Of a DNA stretch of 16,771 bases, positions 7,105-14,560 are shown one piece after another; positions within the stretch are counted from its first letter, which is position 1, and each line of letters starts with the position of its first letter. Origin of the DNA: JTS-RE9 sp964649195 (lineage in GTDB: Bacteria > Planctomycetota > Phycisphaerae > Phycisphaerales > Phycisphaeraceae). The notes under the pieces are model-generated. The model saw nothing but the letters and a program-made list of their open reading frames with translations. It ran no database searches and was not told where the DNA came from. The stretch is from NCBI GenBank assembly GCA_964649195.1, contig CAZYPK010000120.1, positions 1 through 16,771 on the forward strand. Direction: 5' to 3'. Position numbers and translations under genes: made by a program.

Positions 7105-7167
7105 AGTGTTATGATTGCGGGGGAGCCGGAAGAGCCGGGGGAGCGGGAAGAGCAAGAGGAGCCGGGG

Positions 7168-7281
7168 GGGTGGCTGGGGCTGAGTCCGCGAAGCCCCGGC
7201 CCAGGCGCACGAAGCAAGGTGGCGCAACTGAAAGTCGATGGTCGCCTTGCCGGGGCTTCGCGGACTCAGCCCCAGCCACCC
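7168..7281. repeat. 33-bp perfect inverted repeat made of two TCGCGGACTC-loop hairpins (copies b and c)
   Basis: The arms at 7168-7200 and 7249-7281 are exact reverse complements. Each arm is itself a hairpin: GGGGCT-GAGTCCGCGA-AGCCCC (7176-7197) and GGGGCT-TCGCGGACTC-AGCCCC (7252-7273). Between them a third stem, GCAAGG with CCTTGC, can form. The stem sequence differs from copies a, d and e while the loop is the same. The layout (minus-sense hairpin, middle hairpin, plus-sense hairpin) mirrors the interior of the 10866-11002 element. Confidence 0.88.
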
Positions 7282-7302
7282 AAAAACTTCTCAGCCCCAG
7301 CC

Positions 7303-7367
7303 ACCCACGCAGAGTCTCACCCATGCAGAGTCTCACCCACGTAGTAGAGCCTCACCCACGCAGACTC
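7303..7367 (+). repeat. Tandem 16-bp repeats upstream of truB
   Basis: Units ACCCACGCAGAGTCTC (7303-7318) and ACCCATGCAGAGTCTC (7319-7334) are followed by a variant of 19 bases (7335-7353) and a truncated unit ACCCACGCAGACTC (7354-7367). ACCCAAAAACTTC also recurs on both sides (about 7278 and 7381). It ends some 40 bases before the truB start and may lie in the truB leader. Confidence 0.75.
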
Positions 7368-7409
7368 AGCCCCAACCATCACCCAAAAACTTCCCACCCA
7401 AAACTTCCC

Positions 7410-8306
7410 ATGACGCCCGGCATTCATCTCTTTCACAAGCCTGTCGGTCCCACCAGTTTTTCCATCGTCAAAGGCTGCCACGATTCGTTGCGCACCGATC
7501 GCGGCCGCAAGCCGCCACGGCTTTGTCATGGCGGCACGCTGGATCCCTTCGCCTGCGGGCTGCTGCTCATCCTGGTCGAACCGGCGACGAAACTTTTCGA
7601 CCACCTGCACGACATTCCCAAGACCTACGAAGCGACCGTGCGATGGGGCGTCGAAACCGACAACGGTGATCCGCACGGCCCGATCACCTTCACCGGCGAC
7701 GCTTCCTCGCTGACGCCTTCGCAGCTTGATGAAACACTCGCTTCTTTCACCGGTTGGCACGAGCAGACGCCTCATGCCACCAGCGCCAAGCGGATCGATG
7801 GGGAACGGGCCTACGAAAAAGCCCATCGCGGCGAGACGGTGGTGATGCAGCCCGCCAAGGTTTACCTGCATGAAGCGGCCTGGCTGTCGCACGATCCGCC
7901 TCGTGAAAGCAGGTTGCGGCTGACGGTGCGGGGCGGGTATTACGTGCGGGCCTTGGCGCGCGATCTGGGCCGGCGCCTCGGCTGCGGGGCGCACCTGTCG
8001 CAGCTTCGCCGCGCGGCGATCGGGCCTTGGGCTGATCCGGGACCGGGGCGGACGCAGGTCATCACCGGGGAGGCCTTGATGCCCTGGCTGCCGGTGCGCG
8101 AGCTGAGCGATCAGGAGGTGGGCGATCTGAAGCAGGAACGGATCATCACGGCGGGTGCAATGCGCGCGGGTTCGTGGATGTTGCCTGAAGGTTTTCCGCC
8201 GCCCGGTGCGATGGTGCGCGGGTTCCATCGCGGACGGTTTTGTTTTCTGCTGGCGCGTGAAGGGAACGGCCTGCATCGGGTGGCGGCGCTGCGCGGGGGG
8301 TTATGA
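7410..8306 (+). CDS. truB: tRNA pseudouridine(55) synthase TruB
   Basis: A 298-residue TruB, which isomerises U55 to pseudouridine in the T-loop of tRNA. Seen: HKPVGPTSFSIVK (motif I, residues 9-21) and HGGTLDPFACGLLLI with the catalytic Asp45. KTYEATVRWGVETDNGDPHG is the K-Y-x-G-x-x-T-D-D-G equivalent, and PHATSAKRIDGERAYEKA with RGGYYVRALARDLGRRLG complete the family pattern. The usual TGTLDPLATG reads GGTLDPFACG, a mild variant. The start is ATG 7410 (MTPGIHLFHKPVG). The frame is open further upstream, but that part only translates hairpin repeats. No strong ribosome site is visible. The typical neighbours rbfA, infB and rpsO are absent. The C-terminal 60 residues are a short extension rather than a clear PUA domain. 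Confidence 0.93.
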   Translation: MTPGIHLFHKPVGPTSFSIVKGCHDSLRTDRGRKPPRLCHGGTLDPFACGLLLILVEPATKLFDHLHDIPKTYEATVRWGVETDNGDPHGPITFTGDASSLTPSQLDETLASFTGWHEQTPHATSAKRIDGERAYEKAHRGETVVMQPAKVYLHEAAWLSHDPPRESRLRLTVRGGYYVRALARDLGRRLGCGAHLSQLRRAAIGPWADPGPGRTQVITGEALMPWLPVRELSDQEVGDLKQERIITAGAMRAGSWMLPEGFPPPGAMVRGFHRGRFCFLLAREGNGLHRVAALRGGL

Positions 8307-8338
8307 AAAAAGGCGGGCCGGCTTGAAGCCGGCCCGCC
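8306..8338 (-). terminator. Intrinsic terminator of the S41 protease gene
   Basis: A near-perfect GC hairpin: GGCGGGCCGGCTT (8312-8324) pairs with AAGCCGGCCCGCC (8326-8338). On the minus strand it is followed directly by six U (A run 8306-8311), 30 bases after the protease stop. The A run abuts the truB stop codon. On the plus strand the downstream side lacks a T run, so it would be weak for truB. Confidence 0.88.
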
Positions 8339-8367
8339 GAGGGTTGTTGTGATTCGAGTTTCAAGGC

Positions 8368-10620
8368 TTACGGATTTTTTGCCGGTCCATCCTTGGCGGC
8401 GATGGCGACGTTCTCGGCGACGAGGCCGGTCTTGATCACCAGCAGGGCGGCCGAAAGCTGCGGGTCCATGCCTTTGTCGAGCATTTTCTGTGCGGTGGGG
8501 ATTTCCGCCTTCGGGTCGGCCGCTTTGTCGTTTTCATCGCGGATGACATCGACATCCTGGCGGTACTTGATCATGTCGCCGATCTGGGTGACGGTCATCT
8601 TCACTTCGAGATCAGGGGTGACGCCCCAGGTTTTGTCGCCGGGGTTGCGGTGCAGGATGCGGCCGGCGGGGAGGCGGTAGTACTGCGTGGTGAGCTTGAG
8701 CGCCGCCTTGCCGCCGTCCATCGGGAACAAGTCCTGCACGGAGCCTTTGCCGAAGCTGCGGTTGCCGATGATCAGGCCGCGCTGGTAATCCTGCACCGCG
8801 CCGGAGACGATCTCCGAAGCGCTGGCCGAGCCTTGGTTGACGAGCACGATGACGGGGAACCGGCGGTAGCTCTGGTTGGCGTTGGCTTCGTATCGCTTGG
8901 TCTCGCGGTTGGCGGAGTTGACCGTGGAAACGATCGTGCCTTCGCCGACGAAGCGATCGGAGATATCGACGGCGGAGGAAAGCAGCCCGCCCGGGTTGCC
9001 GCGCAGGTCGAGGATCAGGGCGGACAGGCCGTCGCCTTTTTCCATGCGGGCGACCGCTTCATCGAGGCCCTTGACGGACTGGGGGATGAACTGCGACAGG
9101 CGGACGTAGCCGATCTTGTTTTCGCGGTCGATGTAGTAATCCCAGCCGCCGCCGGGTTTGTGGTCCCAGCCCTTGATCGATTCGATGACGATCTCGGCGC
9201 GGCGGAGGGTGATGTCGATGGTCTTCTGCTCGCCGGGCCGGTCGATGCCCAGTTTCACTTCGGTGCCTTCGGGACCGGTGATTTCGCGGACGGCGCGATC
9301 GACGGTCCAGTCCGCCGTCGCTTCGCCGTTGACCTTGCCGATGACATCGTTGGCGCGGATGCCGGCGCGGTGCGCCGGGGTGCCTTCGAGCGGGCTGACG
9401 ACGGTCAGTCGGCCGTCGCGCTTGCTGATCTGGATGCCCACGCCGTAGAACTTGCCTTCCACATTGCGGCTGAACTGCTCCAGATCGTGGGGCCAGATGA
9501 TCGAGGAAAAATCATCCAGCTTCGAGGTCGCGCCGTCGCTCATCTCAAACACCAGCACCGGTTCGGGGATCAGCAGCGTGGTGTTGTTGAGCTCCGTGAT
9601 CTGATCGATCATCTCCGAAGCCTGGAGGAAGTTGAGCGGCGCGTTGTTCGCATCGAGGTTGTCCTGGATCCGCTTGAGACCGGCCACGAACTTCTTCACC
9701 CGCTCGCCATCCTTGAACCGGCTGAAGGACGCCTCCAGGCCGGGCGTCTGGGCCATGATGGTCAACGACTCAAGCGCGCCCTTGATCAGCGGCGCGTAGC
9801 CCGGATTGGTGATGTGCTGATGCGCCGCCCGGCTGATGGTCTGCCGGAACATGGACATCTGGATGCCCTTGAGCCGATCCTGCCACGCCTCGCGCGTCAC
9901 CTTGATCGGCTCGTCATCCTCTTCGACCTGCTTGTCGCTTTCGACCTTCTTCTCGTCGTCGGCTTTCTTGCGGGCCTTGAGCCTGGCGGCCCGTTCATCA
10001 TAAAGCTTCTGAAGCACATCGGGGGCGTAGGAGCGGACCAGGCGAAGCTGCCGTTCGAGCTTTTTGACCTGCGTCGCGTAGAGCGAGCTGTCGTCGAAGA
10101 GCAGTTCGATGCTGCGGTAGAAGCTCAGCGCCTCGAGCCAGTCGTGGGCTTCATCCGCCTTTTTGGCGCGATCCTCGACGGTCTTGACCAGGGCGACGAC
10201 CTTCCCATCCTTGAGAAACACCTCGCCATCATCGGCCAGCCCGTGCGCTTCGATGGCGGCGAAGACCGCATCGGTGAGGTTGTCCGCCGCGATCTGATCG
10301 ACCATCTTTTTGTAAGCCTTGTCGAACGCCTCGCGCCGCACGGCGGCATGTTCGCCCGCCTGCTTGCGATAGAGATCGACATCCCGAAGCAGGGCGGCGA
10401 GCCTGGCGTCGTTGCGACGGGTCTGCTCGGTTTTGAGCAGGTCGCCCAGCTTGTCGAACGCGCCGGTCGAAGCGAGCCGCCGCATCGTCGGCGCCAGGGC
10501 GGTGCCGGTGGCCTCGGCCTCCTCGGCACGAGCGGCGGGCCAGGGGGCCAGGGAGGCTGTCAGAAGAGCGACAGCCAGGATCGCTCCCAGCCACCGACGG
10601 TACGCAGGCATCAGATTCAT
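8368..10620 (-). CDS. Carboxy-terminal processing protease (S41, PDZ), periplasmic
   Basis: A 750-residue S41 peptidase of the Ctp/Prc type, a serine protease that trims or degrades exported proteins from their C-terminus. Domains in order: signal peptide (about residues 1-32, cut near AARA-EEAEA); a long helical region 40-390 with a charged stretch (KARKKADDEKKVESDKQVEE) that may be coiled coil; a PDZ domain about 392-465 (YGVGIQISKRDGRL, HRAGIRANDVIGKVNG); and the catalytic core about 490-690. The Ser-Lys dyad is Ser600 (GSASASE) and Lys625 (SFGKGSVQ), with Gln629 four residues later, as in CtpB. DLRGNPGGLLSSAVD is the family core motif. It is longer than typical Ctp (400-550) because of the N-terminal helical region, closer to Prc in build. 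A possible -10 TATAAA lies at 10647-10652. It stands alone and is convergent with truB. ATG 10620 is used; Met4 is an alternative. Confidence 0.93.
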   Translation of the reverse strand: MNLMPAYRRWLGAILAVALLTASLAPWPAARAEEAEATGTALAPTMRRLASTGAFDKLGDLLKTEQTRRNDARLAALLRDVDLYRKQAGEHAAVRREAFDKAYKKMVDQIAADNLTDAVFAAIEAHGLADDGEVFLKDGKVVALVKTVEDRAKKADEAHDWLEALSFYRSIELLFDDSSLYATQVKKLERQLRLVRSYAPDVLQKLYDERAARLKARKKADDEKKVESDKQVEEDDEPIKVTREAWQDRLKGIQMSMFRQTISRAAHQHITNPGYAPLIKGALESLTIMAQTPGLEASFSRFKDGERVKKFVAGLKRIQDNLDANNAPLNFLQASEMIDQITELNNTTLLIPEPVLVFEMSDGATSKLDDFSSIIWPHDLEQFSRNVEGKFYGVGIQISKRDGRLTVVSPLEGTPAHRAGIRANDVIGKVNGEATADWTVDRAVREITGPEGTEVKLGIDRPGEQKTIDITLRRAEIVIESIKGWDHKPGGGWDYYIDRENKIGYVRLSQFIPQSVKGLDEAVARMEKGDGLSALILDLRGNPGGLLSSAVDISDRFVGEGTIVSTVNSANRETKRYEANANQSYRRFPVIVLVNQGSASASEIVSGAVQDYQRGLIIGNRSFGKGSVQDLFPMDGGKAALKLTTQYYRLPAGRILHRNPGDKTWGVTPDLEVKMTVTQIGDMIKYRQDVDVIRDENDKAADPKAEIPTAQKMLDKGMDPQLSAALLVIKTGLVAENVAIAAKDGPAKNP

Positions 10621-10781
10621 GCGTCAATTCCGTTGAAAGGGGTACTTTTATAGTGACGGTCGCCGGGGCGCCGGTTACGCATCACCATGTCGCTTCCACA
10701 TTCTACCCAGGATTCGCAGCCAGGCATTCTACGTTGATCGGCGAAATCGGGTCACGGATATGTAAAGAATGCAGGGGGGAA

Positions 10782-10813
10782 GGCACGGAGGCACGAAGGC
10801 ACGAAGGGGCGGA
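10782..10813 (+). repeat. Octamer tandem array (GGCACGAA type)
   Basis: Four octamers in a row: GGCACGGA, GGCACGAA, GGCACGAA, GGGGCGGA. The complement (CCTTCGTGCCTTC) appears at about 11024-11036, on the other side of the 10866-11002 element, so the pair flanks it as loose inverted arms. The same octamers flank the inverted repeat at 1549-1790. Confidence 0.8.
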
Positions 10814-10865
10814 AGGATGAAGGCACTCCGCACCGCCTTCCTGCACCGAGCCTTCGCGCCATCGC

Positions 10866-11002
10866 TATTGATGGTCACTTTAGTAAAAGCCCCAAGCCCG
10901 ATGGCGAGTCCGCGAGCCGTCGGGGTATTCCGGTTCGATACCCCAAGGGTTCGGCGGACCTCACCCTTGGGCTTGGGGCTTTTACTAAAGTGACCATCAA
11001 TA
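10866..11002. mobile_element. 137-bp cloverleaf MITE-like element with 34-bp perfect terminal repeats and TA ends
   Basis: Outer arms at 10866-10899 and 10969-11002 are exact reverse complements over 34 bp (TATTGATGGTCACTTTAG... at the left). Both ends are TA, as expected for TA target duplication of the IS630/Tc1-mariner type. The inside is fully used by three adjacent hairpins: GATGGC/GCCGTC (10900-10921, loop GAGTCCGCGA), GGGGTAT/ATACCCC (10922-10944) and AAGGGT/ACCCTT (10945-10968, loop TCGGCGGACCTC). No base is left unpaired between the stems. It has no coding capacity, so any transposition would depend on an enzyme encoded elsewhere. The pairing is seen directly; the IS630-type origin is inferred from the TA ends. 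Confidence 0.85.
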
Positions 11003-11016
11003 AACGGGCAGAGGGT

Positions 11017-11919
11017 TCATCCCTTCGTGCCTTCATTCCCCCATCCCTTCCGCACATGGCCATCATTTCGTCGCTTGGGCGCGGTGCTCAGCCGACGGAT
11101 CCCGCGAAGGCCCATGCAGAGAATAAGCAACACGAGAACCCAGTAACCGATCTTGTAGAAGTTTTTCGTGCTGTTGTATGAGGAGCAGAGATAGCGGATT
11201 TGAAGCATGTCGCCGCCATGGTTCTTTGACACTTCAATGTTGCGACCATGATGTCCTGAATGGGCAATCGTCCCCTCGCCGATGGAGTCAAGGAATGCCA
11301 TTGTGGTTTGGATCACGTCGGCAACGTGCCCCTTGATTTCGATATCAGACGGGATATCCAGCCAGGCTTGGAGAGTTTCAGAGGTGAAAGCTTTTGTTTC
11401 ACCGCCTGAGCGATAGGTGCGATCATGCAGGTCGATCTCGTACTCCTGAGCGACCACCAATACCCGTACGAATCGCGCGGGACGTATTGGATAATTCGAC
11501 ATTCGCCATTGCGGCGACGCATCAAATTGAATAATGAAATGCCCAGCCACAACATCGCCATGACTTGAAACGTCAGAATCCCAATTCCAAACCTGAGCCG
11601 ACACCCAATCCTTATAACGCCCGGGCAGGTTTCGGATATGAAAATCGAGATGTTCAAACAGCGGCATGCTGAAGAACAACACCGCCAATACGAAGACCGG
11701 TGCGAGAACGAAACACGATGGAAACCGCGCCAATCGCGGATCGAGGATCCCCACCGCGCGAAGATCGCTGCCGCATTCGGGACATTGGCTTTTCTCCAGC
11801 GCCTGCACCGAGTAGCCGCAATGCCTGCACCAGGGCGGCGCGGCGGTCTCCCCTCGCCAGCGCCTGCGAAGCACCCGCAGCCAGTCCCACGCCCGATTCT
11901 CCGGCAACGGCAGTTGCAC
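11017..11919 (-). CDS. Zinc-ribbon membrane protein, hypothetical
   Basis: With the start chosen here the protein has 300 residues. The GTG at 11919 has a perfect AGGAGG site five bases upstream, whereas the longer frame to 11985 begins at a TTG without one. A zinc ribbon near the N-terminus reads CRHCGYSVQALEKSQCPECG (Cys31, Cys34, Cys46, Cys49), a pattern common in planctomycete membrane proteins. It is followed by one helix (FVLAPVFVLAVLFFSMPLF), a large soluble, probably exported domain of about 170 residues, and a second helix near the C-terminus (IGYWVLVLLILCMGL). The cytoplasmic tail RRLSTAPKRRNDGHVRKG runs into a copy of the octamer repeat (GNEGTKG), so the original stop may have been lost. 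The middle domain is not recognised. Confidence 0.75.
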   Translation of the reverse strand: MQLPLPENRAWDWLRVLRRRWRGETAAPPWCRHCGYSVQALEKSQCPECGSDLRAVGILDPRLARFPSCFVLAPVFVLAVLFFSMPLFEHLDFHIRNLPGRYKDWVSAQVWNWDSDVSSHGDVVAGHFIIQFDASPQWRMSNYPIRPARFVRVLVVAQEYEIDLHDRTYRSGGETKAFTSETLQAWLDIPSDIEIKGHVADVIQTTMAFLDSIGEGTIAHSGHHGRNIEVSKNHGGDMLQIRYLCSSYNSTKNFYKIGYWVLVLLILCMGLRGIRRLSTAPKRRNDGHVRKGWGNEGTKG

Positions 11920-12039
11920 GCAAACCTCCTGCACATCAAACCCCCGTCCAGGTCGGCCAAACCATGATCCATGATACTCGGACAAAACCGGACGGCTGAC
12001 GCCAGGCCGTTCGCCTGTGTGCTTTTGCCCTGTATTCCC

Positions 12040-12122
12040 TTCAGGAAATCCTGAATAACCTCACGTCCAAGCCGTTTGCGGCGTAGCAATCCCCGGTTCA
12101 CGGTACATCGGGGGTTATTCAG
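12040..12122. repeat. Nested inverted repeats upstream of the 12194 gene
   Basis: A 7-bp hairpin, TTCAGGA-aa-TCCTGAA, lies at 12040-12055. A 10-bp inverted repeat, CTGAATAACC (12051-12060) with GGTTATTCAG (12113-12122), encloses a GCCGTTTGCGGC motif like that at 5056-5069. The two structures share bases and could be alternatives. No gene lies between 11920 and 12193. Confidence 0.6.
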
Positions 12123-12193
12123 AAGTCCCTTCACAATGTTTTCAGCACCGTCCGCACATCGGTTAAACTCCGCCTTTCCACCGGAGGCCCGTC

Positions 12194-13597
12194 ATGCGAT
12201 CCAATCTCCTCCAAACTCTCGCCGCTTGCGGCTTCGCGCTGCTGCACCTTGCATGCCCGCCCACCCACGCCGCCGAATCCAAGGCGGTGTTCGATTCCCT
12301 CTTCAGCGCAAAGATCAAGACGGTCATCGCGACCGTTGACCGCGCCGATGACATCGCTCTGGCGAAGGAGATGCTGGCCATCGCGAAAACCAGCACGAAT
12401 CAGCCGGAGTTGCTGGCGCTGCTTTGCGACGGCGCCCACGATCTGGCCGTCAGGCATGCCGACGGTTTTGCGACTGCCGTCGAGGCTCAGCAGTTGCTGG
12501 CGGAGCATGTCGAAACCAGACGATCCACAGCACAGGACAAAATGATCACGCTGTTGACTCGTCAGATGACCGCTGGCAAAGCCGACGAGCGCGAGCCCGC
12601 TACGGAATCGCTGATCGACCTGCTGATGTCGATGGGCGATGAGAAGTTTGAAAAGAAGCAATACACGGAAGCGGCGGCGGATTACCGCCGGTCGGTGACG
12701 GTGGCGACGCAGCGGAAGTCAACATCGCTGGAGGAAGCGAAAGCGAAATTGGAATTCGCCGCCGCGCGGGATCGTGCCGTGAAGAACCTCGCACGTTTGC
12801 AGGAGAAGCTGCTCAAGGATGCGAACGACTCCGCGACGGCGGAGGAGATTGTGAAAATATACGTGATCGAACTGGATGACCCGGCGGGGGCGCTGCCGTT
12901 CCTGAATCGGGTGAAGGATGAGGAGATGGAAAAATCCGTGGCGCTTGCATCGCAGGACCGTTCACGTCTTGGCGAAACGGAATTGCTTTCCCTTGTCGAG
13001 TGGTATGCAGCCCTGCGACAGATTGCACCCCAATCCGGTTCATTGGCTGGCCGTATCGCCCGATACGGGCAACAGTACCTCGACATGAATCCATCACAAG
13101 GCCTTCAACGTGTAAGGGTTCAGGCCCTGGTGGCGGATGTGAAGAAGATCGTCGATTCGTCCGTGACACTTGCGACCCCATCCAAGCCCGCAAAGATGAC
13201 GGGAGTCGCACGTCCTGCAAACTTGGTCCTGTCCGGCAATGGATACGCGTTGGGAAAACTCGCCAATGGGGAAGTCGCGTTCAGCAACAGAGGATTCATT
13301 TGGCAGGAAGTACCCAAGGATTTCGAGGGTTGGACTTTCACTCGAAAGGCCGGCGGTGGACGCGCTTCAATCAAGGCTCAGGCGAAGACATCAGGGCTGG
13401 TGTTCATTGCGACGAACACCCAACCCTTGGACGCCCGGTGGAAGCCGATGAATGACCGCTCGTTCCACTACAACGATAAAGAAAAGAGCCGGCTGTTCAT
13501 CTACGTGCGCACCATGAACGAGGGCGATACCGTTGATATTCCCCAAAGTGACGGTTGGATCGGCACCATCTTGATCTTGCCGACATCCGGCAAGTAG
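12194..13597 (+). CDS. Secreted helical-repeat protein, hypothetical
   Basis: A 467-residue exported protein. The start is ATG 12194 with GGAGG at 12183-12187. A signal peptide (MRSNLLQTLAACGFALLHLA...THAAES) is cut near residue 27. Residues 30-330 are almost all helical with TPR-like texture: KIKTVIATVDRADDIALAKEML and KFEKKQYTEAAADYRRSVTVA, the latter with the small-residue spacing of a TPR helix pair. The C-terminal 130 residues are different: LVLSGNGYALGKLANGEVAFSN, then an FEGWTFTRKAGG motif and a beta-rich end (DGWIGTILILPTSGK) that looks like a carbohydrate- or protein-binding domain. No enzyme motif is seen. A role in envelope assembly or binding is only a guess. Confidence 0.8.
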   Translation: MRSNLLQTLAACGFALLHLACPPTHAAESKAVFDSLFSAKIKTVIATVDRADDIALAKEMLAIAKTSTNQPELLALLCDGAHDLAVRHADGFATAVEAQQLLAEHVETRRSTAQDKMITLLTRQMTAGKADEREPATESLIDLLMSMGDEKFEKKQYTEAAADYRRSVTVATQRKSTSLEEAKAKLEFAAARDRAVKNLARLQEKLLKDANDSATAEEIVKIYVIELDDPAGALPFLNRVKDEEMEKSVALASQDRSRLGETELLSLVEWYAALRQIAPQSGSLAGRIARYGQQYLDMNPSQGLQRVRVQALVADVKKIVDSSVTLATPSKPAKMTGVARPANLVLSGNGYALGKLANGEVAFSNRGFIWQEVPKDFEGWTFTRKAGGGRASIKAQAKTSGLVFIATNTQPLDARWKPMNDRSFHYNDKEKSRLFIYVRTMNEGDTVDIPQSDGWIGTILILPTSGK

Positions 13598-13603
13598 AGC
13601 GAA

Positions 13604-13628
13604 CGGCGCAGCGAGTAGCGAGTAGCGA
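13604..13628 (+). repeat. Short heptamer array GCGAGTA
   Basis: About three copies of GCGAGTA, the last degenerate (GCGAATA), lie directly before hairpin repeat copy d and after the stop of the secreted protein. Confidence 0.6.
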
Positions 13629-13629
13629 A

Positions 13630-13661
13630 TAGGGTGGGTTTCGCGGACTCAACCCACCCTA
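13630..13661 (+). repeat. Hairpin repeat, TCGCGGACTC loop (copy d, best stem)
   Basis: An 11-bp perfect stem, TAGGGTGGGTT (13630-13640) with AACCCACCCTA (13651-13661), closes the invariant 10-nt loop TCGCGGACTC (13641-13650). It lies 30 bases after the stop of the secreted protein. No T run follows, so it is not a standard terminator. Confidence 0.9.
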
Positions 13662-13764
13662 CTAGTCCGACTACTCTAAAACTGTGAGTTGCTGAAACGG
13701 TAATTTTGAGAAAATTTGGTCGAAACGAAGGCTCCCAACCCACCAGATTAGCGTAGTCGGACTA

Positions 13765-13857
13765 CTACTCGCTCTCGGCGGTGTTGGTGGGGGTAACGCC
13801 ATAGATGTAGGTGGTGACTTGATAGCCAATCAGCAGATTGATCTGCTTGTCGAAGGC
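13765..13857 (-). pseudogene. Rhs/YD-repeat protein fragment
   Basis: Thirty codons between stop codons on both sides read AFDKQINLLIGYQVTTYIYG, then VTPTNTAESE. The TTYIYGVT core is typical of Rhs/YD-repeat proteins of planctomycetes. It has no start codon and is flanked by TAGTAG on each side, so it is a remnant. A 12-bp inverted repeat TAGTCCGACTAC (13663-13674 with 13753-13764) borders it on one side. The call rests on a short motif. Confidence 0.45.
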
Positions 13858-13870
13858 CTACTACTATATA

Positions 13871-14422
13871 TTATGGCGTCAGCCTGATTCGATATTTAGG
13901 TTCTGGAAGATCAATTTCGGCCAACTCATCAAAGTGCTGAAGCTTTGCCTTATTCTCTATGACATTTATCACAGCCAACATTTTTTCAATATCACCACTA
14001 TGCTTGACCATTTCCGCCCATTCTTTCCTGGTAAACTTGATATCGGCTTCAAAACTTGATTCATAACCACCTCCCTTGTTTTTAATAATATTGTCATATA
14101 TTAAAAGGCGGAACCTGGGTTCACCAAGTATTTTTATGATTTCCGAATGCTCATTATTCAATTGAACGTCGATAGCCATTACAATCTGATAACGACTTCC
14201 AAATGTAACATATGTACCCCATTCATAACTCTTCAAACCCCTACGCTGATACGATCCTATGGCATGATAACTTTTTCCCAATTGTTCCAACTGCACAGGA
14301 TAAAGCATCACTGAAGGCGCAGACTCCACGCATTTCTTGAAGTTTTCCCAGGAATATGGTTGGCTATACAGTTGACCGCACGATACTAACATTAGAACTG
14401 TGCTTATCAACAAGAATTTCAT
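13871..14422 (-). CDS. AT-rich lipoprotein, hypothetical, 183 aa
   Basis: The start is ATG 14422, fixed by AAGGAG seven bases upstream; the frame to 14443 adds seven residues without a ribosome site. The N-terminus MKFLLISTVLMLVSCGQL is a lipoprotein signal with a lipobox LVSC, so the mature protein would be lipid-anchored at its Cys15. The rest is soluble (YSWENFKKCVESAPSVMLYP, FGSRYQIVMAIDVQLN, FEADIKFTRKEWAEMVKHSG) with a mixed alpha/beta look. I recognise no family. Base composition is much more AT-rich than the chromosome average here, a strong sign of recent transfer. On the same strand an Rhs fragment follows at once, so a leftover of a polymorphic toxin locus is conceivable but unproven. 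Confidence 0.75.
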   Translation of the reverse strand: MKFLLISTVLMLVSCGQLYSQPYSWENFKKCVESAPSVMLYPVQLEQLGKSYHAIGSYQRRGLKSYEWGTYVTFGSRYQIVMAIDVQLNNEHSEIIKILGEPRFRLLIYDNIIKNKGGGYESSFEADIKFTRKEWAEMVKHSGDIEKMLAVINVIENKAKLQHFDELAEIDLPEPKYRIRLTP

Positions 14423-14492
14423 CGCTGTGCTCCTTGATGGCATTCGCTGTTACTGCCGCGTTATTTTTTTGCCCTTACCCCATCTACATATT

Positions 14493-14558
14493 GGGGAGAA
14501 AAACGGGACAGGTCCAAATATCTTAAGTCGTTTATTGGACCTGTCCCGTTTTCGCCCC
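14493..14558. repeat. Palindromic repeat, copy 1 (53-bp identical core)
   Basis: Arms AAAACGGGACAGGTCCAA (14500-14517) and TTGGACCTGTCCCGTTTT (14535-14552) form a perfect 18-bp stem around a 17-nt loop. GGGG and CCCC outside extend it loosely. The core including the loop is identical to 15364-15416 and in the same orientation. REP-like hairpins moved by RAYT-type transposases are the closest known class. Confidence 0.92.
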
Positions 14559-14560
14559 CC

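Noticed and set aside
7303..7367. CRISPR-like direct repeats
   Set aside because: The units are contiguous without spacers, diverge quickly and have no cas genes nearby.
7065..7409. N-terminal extension of truB by 115 residues
   Set aside because: The extension only translates hairpin and tandem repeats, while the TruB family start MTPGIHLFHKPVG aligns with ATG 7410.
8650..10653. 667-codon open frame on the plus strand
   Set aside because: Antisense shadow of the S41 protease caused by high GC at third positions; the protein is low-complexity (many D, A, V, F) and unlike any family.
10922..10944. tRNA gene suggested by the GGTTCGA T-loop-like motif in the cloverleaf element
   Set aside because: The stem has 7 bp with a 9-nt loop, the outer stem has 34 bp, and no D-arm, anticodon arm or CCA-end geometry fits a tRNA.
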